Assembly: GCF_037975245.1 (NCBI RefSeq)
Contig: NC_092579.1
Span: forward strand, 17,915,678-17,979,677
DNA: 64,000 bases
Direction: 5' to 3'
Source: Apostichopus japonicus
Taxonomy: Eukaryota; Echinodermata; Holothuroidea; Aspidochirotida; Stichopodidae
The notes under the pieces: generated by a model
Database searches by the model: none
Seen by the model: only the letters and a program-made list of their open reading frames with translations
Told to the model about the DNA's origin: nothing
Shown: piece after piece, positions 11,701 to 26,000 of the stretch
Numbering within the stretch: position 1 is the stretch's first letter
How the letters are laid out: each line of letters begins with the position of its first letter
Position numbers and translations under genes: made by a program

Positions 11701-13056
11701 ACATTATTTCTAGTTGCAAGTTGCTCAACACCTAAACGGAGACTGGATGTTGTAATATTCGTCACGAAATACAATTAAGAATAAAAGTGATTTATTTTCC
11801 CTAAAATGCAGTGCAGAATCAAATATTAAGATGTTTCAGGGTTTTTAACTAGGCTGTAGTCTCTTATCTTCACACAAACATTTTGATGACCATTTTTGAT
11901 TGAACTGCTTTGTTGTCTGTTATTTCATTAATATTTTGTGAATTTTGGGGAGGGCCCAGGAAACTTGATGGATAGGTCGTTTTGAGTACAGTAACTTGCA
12001 ACTAGCGTTTTCCTTTGTTTTGACAATGCATGTGTATACAACTTTATGGGTTTTATTACGTGCAAGTATTTTTATTCATAAAAGAAATATTTATCTTTGT
12101 TGTTAATTGTTAAGTATACAGCACAGGTACAAAGAAAGAGCACAACAGTTGAAAGGAAAGATTTATGAAAGAAGCAGACAATATATGAAAGAAAAGAGGT
12201 TATTTTACATTTTAGTCTTATCTCTTTTTATGTTAAATCTATTTATATTAGGATAAAAAATCAATGGTGGATCCAGAAGGGGGTGGAGGGGCGACCACCC
12301 CCTTGCAGCTTGTGAATTTGTTTTATTTTAAGCCAAATTTTGTGAAATCATCATGTGGCATGCACCCTGGGCCGTCGTCGATAAGGAGGTGGACTGGCCC
12401 CTTGTTAACCATTTTAATGTAGTGACCTTTCTTCCCCTTTAGAATATTGGTTTCCAAAAATTGGGATTTTTTTTGAAAATCTGGTGGGGGGGGGTGCGTC
12501 AATGAAATAGTTTATAGAATTGTGTCGTCTATGGTGAAACTGCAGACAAAGTTTTTCCCTGGTAAGCATTTTGGAATTGTTAGGATTTGGATGGCATGTT
12601 GCCCCCCCCCCCCAATGTGGCACTGGTCACCATGTGCACAAATATCCATCTATAAGACTAGAAGTTATTAACAAATGCCTCTCTACACCAGGGCTGTTAT
12701 CCTCTTCACAAAGTGGGCAGCCTTAATGAAGTGGAGAGGGGGTTGGGGATCATAAATTTTCTCCACAAATAAGGGGAACAGTATTTTTCCGAACATGCCA
12801 GCTGGAAAGTGAATGGAATTGGTCCCACCCTATCACAAGAATTTTTACCGTGCTGTACAACCACCCTGCTACCCCCGAAAAAGTTTGTGTTTCCGTTTAT
12901 TATGATATTATCCCCCCCCCCCCCCATGAGACAAGCCTGCTTCATGATCCCCTATCAACAAAATCCAAGCTCTGCCATAAAAACCACCCAATTATGAATA
13001 AGATGCGACATGGACCAGTATCACCAACTGCGGCCCACAACAACCTTATTTTAAAG
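8732..13056. other. Non-coding stretch, no supported gene
   Basis: No exon chain or domain was recognised. The minus-strand frame 9426-9896 (156 codons) matches no family I know. A 24-base segment at 8752-8775 is the inverse complement of 15458-15481. A CRE-like ATGACGTCAT lies near 9491. The phrase GAGGGACGGAAT occurs at about 8785 and 8953 and again near 14318. Poly-C or poly-G runs occur near 12484, 12602 and 12902. Confidence 0.45.
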
Positions 13057-13252
13057 CAGGGGTGGTGCCATGATTTCCCCATGGGGGTATGACTCTCAGA
13101 CAGGGGGCTAAATTGCACAAAATTTGTATTAGTATTAACATTTTTTTATACCTTCCCCCTTAAATATTTCAAAAAATATCTCCAACGGGGGCTAGAACTC
13201 TCCAACGGAGCAGGGGGTGAGGGCCTAACCCCATATGCTGGCACCACCCTTG
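13057..13252. mobile_element. Possible small hAT-like MITE (196 bp)
   Basis: The left end CAGGGGTGGTGCCA and the inverse complement of the right end, CAAGGGTGGTGCCA, are 14-bp terminal inverted repeats with one mismatch. I see no target-site duplication: the flanks are TTTTAAAG and TCTCCGAG. The insertion is therefore unproven. It could be a fold-back remnant. Confidence 0.4.
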
Positions 13253-16200
13253 TCTCCGAGTTCTTGTATCAGCGTAGGATGATGATTGGGAGTGGGCCGA
13301 GATCGATTTTCCCAAAAAGTTCCATATATGTAAAGATAAAAATCCAAATTATTGGGGCTACACCTTCCTGAGTACTTGGCACCACCCAGACAGAATGGGT
13401 AAATATTTCGCTAGAATGTTACAATAATCATGTATTCACTTCAACTGTGTCAGTGTTGTTTACTTGTTTAGGGACCACTTTAGTACAAAATGTCAAAGTC
13501 CGGTAGTCATTTATACGTTGCAGATTTTATTCAGTCAGCATTTGTGCTAAGAAAAATGTAAACGTGTAAAAACGAACCATAAATCTTCCCAAACAATATT
13601 TTTAATAATTAAATTTAATCACAATCGTTACACAAATTCCATTTTGGTAGGTTTTGATTCCCATGATTAGTATAATATATCAACCCCGTACGAGATTACG
13701 TCATTTCGCGGAACCGATATAGCCTGGTGCATTTTTTCACAGTTCATTTACCCTTAGTGATAGAAGAAACTGTATCGTGTTCGTTTGCGTTATACTTTCT
13801 TTCCGAGACTTACGTATATTGTAGTTGATACATATGTTCAACTTGTGCAGAATGGAAAATTTTTAGAAAGGTTGGAAAAGATACTTTTGGGAACGATTTT
13901 AAGTACCGTTTTGTTAAGTTTGTGTCGATTTTCATTTGGACATCACACGTGAGTTTCTTACAGAGATTTCACCTACTACGAGTTGCCAATTCTCGTGATA
14001 TTTACGTGAGTGAAAGTTGAATGTGTTCTTAAGTCGTCTGTATCGTAACTTGCAATATTATTAATTAATTAATCCACAATCCACAAAACAAAATGGGTTG
14101 TAATTCGTATCAAATTTCACTGGGGCTATGCAAGCCTACGTTGCCGTTGCGCACTATTACATAACCCAATTAACTCACGGTTAGTAACGGCCGTATAATG
14201 ACCTAGCAACCTGGAGACTGTCTGATATTAACTGAAATGTGTTTTAAAAATCTCATAGCTAAATTAGGTTACTCTTTAATTTCACAAAATAAGTCAGCGT
14301 AAGGGACGGAACGAGAGGGACGGAATTGCCCTGTCTATGTTGATCAATAAGAGAAAAAGCTGTTGTAAATTCTGTTTGTCATTGCCAAGCTCCCACAAGC
14401 AGTTGGAATATTATCACAAATTACACAATCCAATTAATGAACTCACATTCAAGGAACAGATGGGGGTGGGGTGGTGATTGGGGTGTGATGATGGGTGAAA
14501 TGTAGGTAAATTGGAATCAAAATTGAAATTCATTCCATCACTCACCACTCACCACTCAAATGCCTTGGTGAATAATAATTAAGTCACCTCCATCCACCAC
14601 TTCCCCCAAAATGAAGAATCTTAAACCCAACACAAATACTAAATCTATATTTTCCACCTTTATATTGTAGGTGAATACAACAATGTGGGACAATATATAA
14701 TTTTTAAATTTGGAATACTAATTTAGTGTACAAATTCAACAAATATACTTCATACAAAGTCACCTTTTTAATTGAAATTGTCAATTCACATATTCATTAA
14801 CAAAACTCTGCTTAGATTCGGATCCAAACAGCATATGAACGACTTAAAAACCTCTTCCCCCATCATGACGTTAACTCATTAAGTTGTCATTAACAAGAAA
14901 AATGAACTACTGCACAAAACATACATCAATGCAATTCAATATAAATTAGAACATTAACATGTAGAACTCTTGGATATGATGTAGATTTGGAAATCAACAA
15001 ACAGCTCACCAGTGTGCAAGGAGTTGATATGAATGCTTACAATTCATTACACAAATAATGGTCTCTGGTTCAGCATACAGGGAGAACAGGGGCTATCTTT
15101 CCTTTCACCATATCCCTTGAATACCACAGTAGGTCTTTTGCCTCTGGCCACTTCCAATACTGTACTTCCCTGTTTTTGCCATGGCATTAACCTGTGAATT
15201 ACTGACAATTATGTTTCCACCTCGCCTGGATACAACTGACCATCATATTCAACTATCACCCACTCCCCCACTTTCCATGGTAACTGATCATTGTTAACCA
15301 GCTGACTACCAATTTGATCTTGATCCCCATGATAACGAAATTTTTTGGATTTTTTTTTTTTTTAATTCTTAAGTGTCAATTAGTACTGCCATGAGCCCAA
15401 AATAAATTTCTCCCAGAGAAGTAACTTAACTTTTGGGATTTGAGGATGACCAATTTTGGCTTTGGCCCATATATCTTAGCCGTGTGATATGCAGCGCTGC
15501 TGTTAATGTATACTACTATTGCGTCAAATTACAAAGGAAACTTACAAATTAAAGTTACAAATTACCAAGGAAAATTACAAACTTTAATAGAAAACATATA
15601 TGCTGGCTTAAGACAAGTGTTTGATCTTTACTTACAAAGACTGATGAAAACTGTGTTTTTTGATATTTCAGGGTCTTTATTGAGGCCAGTATTACATGAG
15701 TTTTCAGGCGGAAAATCCATCGGATTTCCTTACTCTCGCGTTAATTTGGGAATGCAAAATTGGTAGCAATAATAAAAACCCTAAGATCTGCAATTGAATG
15801 TTCGAGAGATTATTAAATGGCGACCTACGCTTAGGTTAATAGGTTTCTTAAAATGTAATGTGAACAATTCTGGAAAAAAAGGTTATTTAAAGTAAATTCT
15901 GAATGAGAAACAAAAAACAAGATCCCATTATAGCAGTTATTACAGACTATAATACATCATATTTATTCAAAGTAAACGCATGGGCCTTATTAAGTCTAAT
16001 TTTCCTGTGGTCGGATCATTCATTAGTATTATTATTATCAATAGAACATTTCCCAAATTATTTTTAGCTCAGCTGAATGCTATCAGCTGAGCTACAGTGA
16101 TCGTTGCTATTCTACCAAAATTCTGTCACTTTTGACACCGTGTGTGAATGACTGCCAGTGGTTTTCATGTGTGCGAAGAAGTAGTAACGTGCGTAATTAA

Positions 16201-16979
16201 TATGAATAAGGATAGAAATCGTTATAGAATTGTTGATGTTGTGCTATAACCAGTTTACTGACTTTTTCCGGTTTTAGAAACAATTGCATAGAAGTAACAA
16301 GAAATATACGAAACAATGGAAAGTGGTATCAACAAATTCGATTCATGTATACAGACACACCAAAGGCATCAATGAAAACTTTATTAACAATGGAAATTGG
16401 GAGGCGGAATCGTGACGTGTCACACTATAATATCGATCCTATTCATTTCCCAGATAAATCATGAAACAATATGGCAACGTAATGAATTCAATAGGATATT
16501 ACATCTATTAAAGCAAAGTACGAAGTAAAGTCACCTGACAAGGCGGGCGAGTAATTTAATAGTTCCAAACTTACGAAGTGTTCATCATGGTTATATGTCA
16601 ATGGTAATTATGAACAATTACTTGCAAAAAGATTTCGGTGTAACAATAAGGCTGAAATAACTGATATGTCAATGACGTGCAATTATCTCAATACAAACTG
16701 GGCTTGTCTACTCGAACACGTGGCGCTATAGTATAGGAATACACATGCAACTGAATAGGCCCACAGTACGTACACAGATGCAATTACCTACTCCAGTTAC
16801 ACCATAAACAAAGATGATATTGTTCTGCAGTGAGGCCTACTGTAAGGTTACGTTTTAATGTAGCTAAGTATATACCCATGGGGTTTAACAGTTACAGTAT
16901 TCAAGCTCAAATCATGCATTCCACTGTGCTTGTGTTTATTTTCAATTATTCGCCCGCCCTGTCAGGTGACTACACGTGA
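13253..16979. other. Non-coding stretch, no supported gene
   Basis: No exon, RNA gene or clear transposon end was found. Open frames are short (the longest noted, 86 codons at 15506-15766, resembles nothing I know). The region carries the inverted partner of 8752-8775 at 15458-15481. Confidence 0.45.
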
Positions 16980-17417
16980 TGTATCTCCACATGTCAATCA
17001 TCACCGAAATCGGGATTTGGAATATGTTAATGAGCTAAATCGATGATATGTCGATTTAAATAGGTATATGTCAATTTGAGTCGCTAGAAACTGGTATAAG
17101 TCCACGGAAATTGACTTCTACCGATTTATTTCGACATATCATCGATTTAAACTGGTAGATGTCGATTTAAATGGACATATCATCGATTTATTTTACATAT
17201 CATCGATTTAAATCGATGATAAGTAAAATAAATCGATGATATGTAGAATAAATCGATGATATGTCGATTTAAATCGACATATACCAGTTTCATTCTACAA
17301 ATCATCGATTTAAATCGACATATACCAGTTTCATTCTACATATCATCGATTTAAATCGACATATACCAGTTTACTTCGACATATCATCGATTTATTTTAC
17401 TTATCATCGATTTAAAT
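16980..17417. repeat. Palindromic module array, copy 2 (ATCGAT / TTTAAA family)
   Basis: The first ~250 bases repeat the lead and early modules of 6149-6915 almost base for base, beginning TGTATCTCCACATG. The copy then stops after about 438 bases, inside a module (...CGATTTAAATC|AAGTC). The upstream flank differs from that of copy 1, which marks TGTATCTCC as the left boundary of the mobile unit. Confidence 0.8.
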
Positions 17418-17939
17418 CAAGTCAAATCTGTGTATTCAACTCTATTCATGCTTTTTATTTTCATACTCATCTATATTGTATTTTATTGTACAGTTTTACT
17501 ACATATTATGTGTTATATATTTTGTACTGTTGCATATAGCGTTTTAGAGCACTTTTGTGGGTTGCTTTATAAAATCAATTACGAAAATCAATTACTAAAA
17601 TCAATTATTAAATATTAAATATTATTATTATTATTAAATATTAAATTATTTCAACACTTAAGAGGGTATCCCGTAAATCTACAATCATGCATGAATAGTG
17701 AACTACAGCCATGATATTTTAACTTTTGTTTCCAGTTATAGGTGACAGTTTGCATTAGATACATTAGGCAATTGATAGCATACTTTCAAGTGATTGAAAT
17801 CTTTCAGCAATGTAAATCCCACTTTTATCTACAATAGAAAAAAAACTAAAATAACAAAAACATAAACAAAAGGTAATAACAAAAACATGAACAAGAGGTA
17901 CTATCTCTTAAAGGTGTATGCTTACGAAAGTTTAAATGA

Positions 17940-19110
17940 TTATTTTTTTTTTAGATTCTCAGATGCATGTACAAGAAACATTTGGTCGACTTAGGAATTT
18001 TCGACCAACTCCCTCGACGTGTAGTAAGATATTTGAAAGCTCACCAAAATTAACATAATCAACTGTCTGATTTTTACTAATTTTACAAAAGTATAACTGC
18101 ACCTGCAGCATTAGCTAAAATTCCTGGCAAAGATACATAAAATGATCTGTTCATAGTTATACTTTAGGTTCAACTACAAAACGTCAACCATGAACATTCC
18201 CAAAAAAAGATAATCTTACATAATGCTATATCATATGAGCTTTGCAACTCTAATCATGCTGGTATATAAATTGAGCATGCTGTTGTACTGTTCCAACAAG
18301 CTAAAATTCAGCTCTTTGACAGTATTATGATGTAATACTATTAAGCACAATAGATCAATACTTATACATCCTCAAGTAAGAGGAAGGATCTTAAATATTT
18401 GGTGGTAGCCAGTTAACACTGAAATTATTTTGCTTTCACTTTTCACATAAATACCCCACCTCATCAACGTTTATAGTAAATATCATTTTAAAGCTTAAAT
18501 TAAATCATAATCAACTGTCGGCCATGAAGACAATGACAAAGATAAAACTTTTCCTGTAGTCACCCATATCTAAGCAGTATTATCATAATCTGCTGCAGAT
18601 AATAGGCTAGTATAATTTCAATTAAGAGTCAACAATCAACCAGTACTAAATAACAAATGAAGAATGAATTGAACCGATATAATCTTCTTGAAAGAAAATG
18701 GAACAATAGTGAACAATTTGTGACATGAAACATATTTGTATTAAACTGACCATTTGCATTCTTGGGACATTGAATGCTACGACAGTATATCAATTTCATG
18801 TTACTGTTTGTGTAATAAATTTTACATTCACAATGTTAAACACACAATCATTACATTGATTGGATGTATTATTGTATTAAGCACAATGAATCTAAACACT
18901 CTTACAATAACAACAATCCCTCAAGTCTTCCGATGTGAACTTTGAGATGTGAAATAATGTGGAATGCTGACTATGACGACTGCTACACTGCAGTTACATT
19001 GTCTTTGTTGGTGGAACGGTAAGCACGAAAATCTCGAATCTGGTTGCACTTCACTCTACCAGCCCAGGCAACTCATAAACAACTTTTTGGAAAATTCCCA
19101 TGCACCAAGA
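17940..19110. repeat. Diverged duplicated block, copy B
   Basis: Two parts align to copy A: 17960-18210 to 5905-6120, and 18930-19105 to 7470-7650, with weaker similarity in 18480-18700 against 7270-7440. The palindromic array interrupts copy A but lies just upstream of this copy. That points to separate insertions, or to rearrangement after duplication. Confidence 0.55.
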
Positions 19111-22100
19111 CATGCCTTTTGGTATTCCAGATTAAAAATATATAATGATTTGAAGTACACATCAATGGCCTTCATAAATGTGCTCTGAGGTAGTCTGAGG
19201 ATGTCTCTCGATGATCAAAAATAACTGCTGAGGATGTATTTTGCTTTCTCCAAGAAGTGACACATAGGGCTGAGGCTTTTCTGAAATATTTTGCAAATAG
19301 AACTGCAAGTTGGTGCTTTCCTAAGTAACAAAAAAAAAAGATAAATACATTCCAATCATTATAAGGCTGTGTAAAAACCTAACTGGTTCCTATGCATTTA
19401 TTGGCATGTCTCACTCACAAAAACGTGACATCTGCATCCGAAAATAATAAACGTTTAGTGATTCAAGTGGTAAGAAAAAATTAATTATCAAGCAAGGACC
19501 TTCAACAGAGATACTCTCAAGCTGTTCTATTTTGTAATGTCTGTCATAATAACAAAAAGACCTGTGGTACATTAAACCCTGTCCACTGATTACTATGTAT
19601 GATATCTGCAACAAAACTAACAGGGACCATCCTTGGGTTTATGGTTATAATTATACCTACTATCAACTCAAACATAAATAGATTTTTTGTTTATATGATA
19701 ATTTCAGAAAAACTCTCATTTGGCCCCGCCAATCATCAATATTTAATTAGCAAGCCCAAAATGGCAGTGAAAACATAGTGATGATAGACTAACGCTCCAC
19801 ACCAAATATTAAGTAAATGTCATGTTTAGTTACTTGAAATGCCTTTTCAAGTTTTTACATTAAGGCCCCCCCCCTCCCCACAATTCCTATACAAGATATC
19901 TTCACTGAAAACAACATGGAACACCATGCTGCCATGTATCAACTCAAATTAATTTAGGATGCTTGAGATACCATGTATACAAGCAGACATCTCATGCACA
20001 GGACATCACCATTGCATAGATTATCTGAGCCTTTGGCAATAAAAACAAAGAAAGCCGAAGTGTTGGAAGGATGGAAAACAATGTTCCTCAACCATATCAT
20101 TTCTCCTGAGGTTTAAAAATTAGTAACTTTGAGAAATTAACTCTCTACCAGGAATTGAGTAGTTGATAAGTATTCTTCATTCATTAAGAGAAAATATCTG
20201 CATCCAATTTTTGCATTGTACTCCAAACACAAACTGGCATAATAACAAGTGGTGGGCCCAAGGACATGCAAACTTACACAATGGAAGTCTACGAAAGCTG
20301 GACATGATTTTTTTACAGATAGTTTACCCCTTTGCGTCTCTCAGAAAACAAATGTGGTAATAAATGGATTGCAGCATTGTTTTTCCCATCTGAAAAAAAC
20401 AATTTAAAATAAAGCATCACCCTGTTTTTAGATATGGTTATTGTTGAATTTATTAAAGGTACATACTGGTTTCCTTGATATCCACAGACAGTAGTGTTAT
20501 ACCAACTAAACGAACTATTTAAGCAATCAAAGAAAAAAGGGAGACATCTAGTGTGCCAACTGCATACAGCTACAGCTTAAGTTAAAGTTAGCCCGAAAGT
20601 ACAGGTAGGCATGGTGGCACTCACAAAAATATGGTGGCGGAAGAATCATTCCGCCCCCCCCCCCCCCCGATTCGCAAGTCAGAAAACCCCTTTTTTCATT
20701 TCCAATTCCCTTTGGGAGCACCAAATTGCATCTAAGGCCAAGTGAAAATGCAAAATTATTTACAAAATGGAGTGGGTGTTGAAGTGTGCTGTATTGCACC
20801 AAATTGCATCTGAGGCCACCTGGAAATGCAAAAAAATAATCCCCCTCCCCCAGGCCGGCCACTCAAAAGTACCTTCTCCCCCACTCAAAAGTACCTTCCT
20901 ACGCCATTGACTTTCATAATTATAGTGACAGTAGGGACTGTATCCGTATCAATTGGTTGGAACGATTTCCTCATTTGGCGGGTGCGAATAGGAGCAACCA
21001 TTTTGGGCTATTTAAAAAAAAATAATAATAGCTATTGCATTTTAAAAATGCACAATGCCCGGTATTTCTTGTAGTACCTTTCATCCACGGGGTTCAAACG
21101 ACACTAGAAATAAGGAAAGTCTTTCCTTGATGGTTACACAGCCAAAATATTTCAATATAACTTTTACAACAAACTCATTGTATTATTACCTCCATAAAAT
21201 TCTGGTCTAATGAGTGGGGCGCAGTCACTTTTTGCTTGTGGCTCATCTAGAAGTGTTGGGTGCGATACTTTGTTTAAGCCACCTTTAGCCTTTATTATCA
21301 AAACAACAATTGCTCGACGGTGGGATTGTTTGATTATTGTCGATATAGATTGAAATTCCAATGGACTATGAGAGTAACCATGGATGACTAAATTACTCAT
21401 ATCTAAGGCGCAGATCCACGGGTGTGAGGGTGGTGTACACCTCCCCCACCCATATTAACCACACTTACAATTTAGAAGTGGTGTCAGTGTAAATTAAATT
21501 ATCATATTACAAAATTTAACCTAATTTATAACCAAAAATACTTCAGAATGCACCATTTCATTTCTGTAAGTCCACAACACCTCGAGCCTGTGTGCGTAAC
21601 AGAAAACTGAAACCCTGCAGTATATTTCTGCATTTCGTCATTGCTTACACTTTTGAAACTTGGTCGGTTGACAAAAAGAACAAAACTTTCCAAAAAGAAT
21701 ATTTAGCAACGTTTTTTTTATTTCATTTGTGTGTCATTTATTAAACTGTAACAGAAGATTAAATACTAGGCAAAGATACAAGCCAATCAGTTTTTATTTC
21801 AATTTAACATCACAGCAAAAAGTATCAATATTGAGTGAAATCTTCCATTGATTCTTAAAATTGTTTACAATATTTACTGAGAATAAAAAAAAAACATCTT
21901 TTTAGTTAACCAGAGCAATAACTCCATAACCCACCACTTTGGATTAATTTGTCCTCTAACACACAACATGCAGAAGTTTGGTAGAAAAAGTCAACACAAC
22001 GAAAATTTGTAAAATACCAGAGAGAAAAGGAAACACAACGAAAATTTGTAAAATACCAGAGAGAACAGGAAACTTTCAAAATTAATATCACACGAGATGT

Positions 22101-22972
22101 ATTTATCTGATAATCTGAAAGATTTCAACCACTTACATTATGATGATTTCTAAAGTTTACATATGCCATGAATATTTGAGCAACACATCGGGAAAAAAAT
22201 GGAAAAGAAACCTTGCAAATTAACTAGTAAAACGAGAGAGTTAAGAGTTTTATATTTTACTTTATAGGCAGATGATGGGTTCTTTCTTTGATAGACCTGG
22301 AATTTGTGTGATACATGATACAAAAGCACCAACTCTGAATGAACCATCATCCATGTCTCTAGATAGTAAGAAATTGAACACTAATCAAATACCAACATTA
22401 GGAGTCTGCTTTAAGACCAAGACATTTTGAACTTTGACACATAGCAGCTTTGATTTAACTCAAATTTGTCAGTACAAGAAAATGTTGGACAAGAACATGC
22501 TGGATAAGAAAATACTGCCAAAGAAAAGGTAAAGAGCACCATCCTATTATTTATAGGATAGAGGTAACTTCACCCCCCCCCCCATCACCTTTTCATCCTC
22601 CCTCAAATATGAAGAACCAGTCATTTTACCCATGCTCACATACCATTTTTCAAGTTTCTAACAAAATATTGGGTTTCACCATTACGAATGATTTTAATAG
22701 TCATCAACAAAATTGAAGCCGAGAACAAACCAAGATAATTATTCCCTTACCTAGATGAAAACATTGCAACGATCACATCTATACTACCGCAGAGCCCATG
22801 ATACAGCTAAATGGTAAATAGTAATAAGCAGTGTCACAATGTCCAATGTAGGCAACAGCTACATCAAAGTAACTCAACAAGAAAGAATGGATTATCATCT
22901 CAAGATGAAACAGTGGCTTGAGTTGATGACTCGACTCCAGCTGGAGATGACCCCACCGAACACGTGGCTGGC
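19111..22972. other. Non-coding stretch with minor tandem duplications
   Basis: No supported gene. A unit of about 39-40 bases is repeated twice at 21994-22072 ('acacaacgaaaatttgtaaa'). The phrase 'caccaaattgcatct' occurs twice about 80 bases apart near 20720 and 20799. There are poly-C tracts near 19867, 20645 and 22574. Confidence 0.45.
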
Positions 22973-22978
22973 TTTATT
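22973..22978 (-). terminator. Candidate SHMT polyadenylation signal
   Basis: AATAAA on the minus strand, about 107 bases downstream of the SHMT stop codon at 23087-23085. The distance suits a short 3' UTR. No transcript evidence is available. Confidence 0.35.
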
Positions 22979-23084
22979 GCTGCGGAACTTGGTAAGGTCC
23001 ACTCTGATTTTTTCAATTCTTAGCCTCATTCAATTGTTTCCAAGACTTCTGTAATCATGTTTGGCCTGAATCCATTATTATTAT

Positions 23085-26000
23085 TTACATAGTATCCAAA
23101 CCAGGAAGAGGAAACTGCTTGGCAAAGTTTTCAACTTCTTCTCGGAGAGCTGTAATCTTTGGTTGTACCTCTGCGTTGGTTTTCAGGGCAGCCTTAAACT
23201 CCTTCAGAGTTGGCCCTGACAACGCTTTCAGCTCTTTCGTGATTTCTAGGGCTATCGGGAAGAAAGGGAAACAGAGGAAATAAAGGGAATGAACCCAGTG
23301 TGACAAGGTACTTAACTTGAGGGGTATGAGAGGGACGGGGGGGGGGGGTATATTCACGGAAAATATATTACATGTGAGGGGGGTTAACTTTGGTGGAACT
23401 CCCCAAACCCAACACAACAGCGTAGGTTCCAATCTAGTAGTGATTACCTCAATTACATAACAGAGCTGCATTCTGTTTAAATGTACCACCAGAAAACTTG
23501 CAAAATCATAATTTGGAATGTAAGAAAAAAGTCAAGTAACTTATAGAGCCTAAGGCCTAGCTATCACATTGTGAGTGTTCACTCGGTGGTCGAAACTTAT
23601 AAGCAGCTATTCTTTTAACTGCGGCTGAGGATTTGACAAATCTTATCGGTTTCTTTCTAAAAATTAACGATGGTTAGGTTTACCATGTGATATACAGGCA
23701 ACGTTCATAGAGATGACTGATGTACATTGTAGACAGGAACTGACAAAACTTCACTAAACCTACAACATACAAACACAGATAACTAACCTCTATGAATAAA
23801 TTCAACAACCTTCACAAAGTCACTCTCTGTCAAGTTTCTAGAAGTGAGTGCTGGTGTCCCAAACCTAAGGCCGCCTGGTTTAAAAGCGCTCTTGTCTCCC
23901 GGGCAAGTGTTCTTATTACAAACAATGGACGCAGCTTCCAAAACCTTCTCCCCCCTGGCACCGTCCAAGCCGAGAGGTCGAAGGTCAAGTAGAAGTAAAT
24001 GAGTGTCAGTGCCACCTGTGTTAAAAGAACCAAAACAGCAAAAACTGAAGAAAGTTTTTTATGGCAGATCATCGAACAAGCTGAGCAAGAATCTACTTCT
24101 GTCAGTGGCGTCAACTTTTTGAATGCTGATTCATCACTTTTTAAGCAAAGGACATGATGTGTTGTAGCCATGACTGACTGAATCTATCCAACAAACTTTG
24201 GTCAAATTTACTTCAAAATCACTGTTATTGAGCTTATCAAACTTATAGCTCAACTCAAATTTACCTTGTTGCAGAGGTACGAAGGAAATAGATCATAGGG
24301 GTCGATGAGGAGAGTAACTTGGTACCATGATCCTCACTGTCTTGGAATCATGGGTTTGCTTTATGCAGACTCAATTATTTTACCAACTGACATGGTCTTT
24401 CAAATGTATTGAGTGAAAATAAGTTTAAAGTAGATTATCGTTCCATTGCAATTTTAGTGACATTCCATTTTCTAAAAGTGTACAGCATTGTAAGCGGATT
24501 GTCCTTTTTGTCCAACATAATGTTACAGGTGAACGCTTGTGTCATTTTTCTTATCAAACTGACCTGTGGCAATGGAATAACCTTTTTCTACGAAAGCTTT
24601 GGACATGGCACGAGCATTGGCGATAACTTTATTACCATAGTCTTTGAATTCTGGTTGCAGGGCCTGCTTCAGAGCTACTGCCAGACCTGAAGGAGAGAAA
24701 ATAGGAGAACCATGATGGGTGACCATCCACTGAATCTGTCACAAGCTAAAGTATGCACTGAAAAATGCCATATCCATATCCAACGATGCAACAAAGCCCA
24801 ATAAAGTTTACTAGCAAATTAAAAGCTCTGTTTCAGCACTTTCAATTGAACCAACTTCTGGCTAGTGAAACAGAGGAGGTAACAACATCCCCAACTAACG
24901 AGGGTATCTCACAGACGAAATATGAAAGTACGCAAATTATACCAGGTTCAATATTATGTAAAACCCTGGGTCTGATGTGCAACGGTTTAAGCAGTCTCTG
25001 GACCCTACGTGTGTTGACTTATAGGGGGCTTGGCAGAGCCTTGGACCTCACACCTGAGCAGTCATCCACAGCTGTTAAACAGGATACGGAAGTTCTTTTC
25101 CAATTGTTGAGTGGGTGGGAGAAGTGGAATAGGTTAAGAAACACTGTTGTATGTGTATGGCTGAATTTCATTACATCTTAACATCCATGAGAACTGGCTT
25201 ACAACTTCTAATATACTCTGCCACTCTTTCAAAAATCTTAAGCATGTTTGGTTAACTGGAAAAAAATTTCAATATCATATTAAAAAATAAAAAATAATCG
25301 ACAATTCTGAAGTCGTACCTGCAACAGCATGCATATGAGGACCTCCTTGGAGACCGGGGAATACTGCATCGTTGATGGCACGCTCCAGTTCATACATCTC
25401 TTCCTTCCCATTCTTTAGTACTTTCCTCACACCTGAGAATCAAAGTTAGAAGGACAGCATTTATTAAGGATACTTGGAAACTAGAAGGAAACCAACCAAC
25501 ATTATTATTAACACCCTTTGCAAGCCACCAAACGAGAATCTTGCAAGAATCGATTCTAGTCCTCAAATCTGACATCCATTCAGCCCAGTCCAATCAAAAC
25601 AGTTCTGCCCATCATCAATCTTGTGCCGTATTTGGCAGATTTGTGCTACAACTGAAGTAACTTAGGGTCAAATAGGTCGCCAAGAAAGCAGTACCTACAT
25701 CGATGTTCATAAGTTGCATAATCGTATAAGTCAAAATACAAATAAGTCGCTGGTGGTTTTGTTGCTTGATTAAGCTTTAACCTTTTCCGTCAATTCTGCG
25801 ATAGTCTGTGAATACCATTTTCTTTTGAAACCCAATTAGCCTATCCTGTAACATTACAGTACAGTAAGTCACCAGTATTGTACAACAAATAGTCTACATA
25901 GCAAACTGGATCTTACTTTTTGGTGCAATAAGATTAGCCATCCCATCTCCTGTTATTACATCTTGCAAATCCAGGATTTCATTTAATTTGTCATACTCTT

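Noticed and set aside
24765-25181. 138-codon plus-strand frame within SHMT intron 5
   Set aside because: No recognisable domain, no splice or promoter context, and it sits in an intron of a gene on the other strand.
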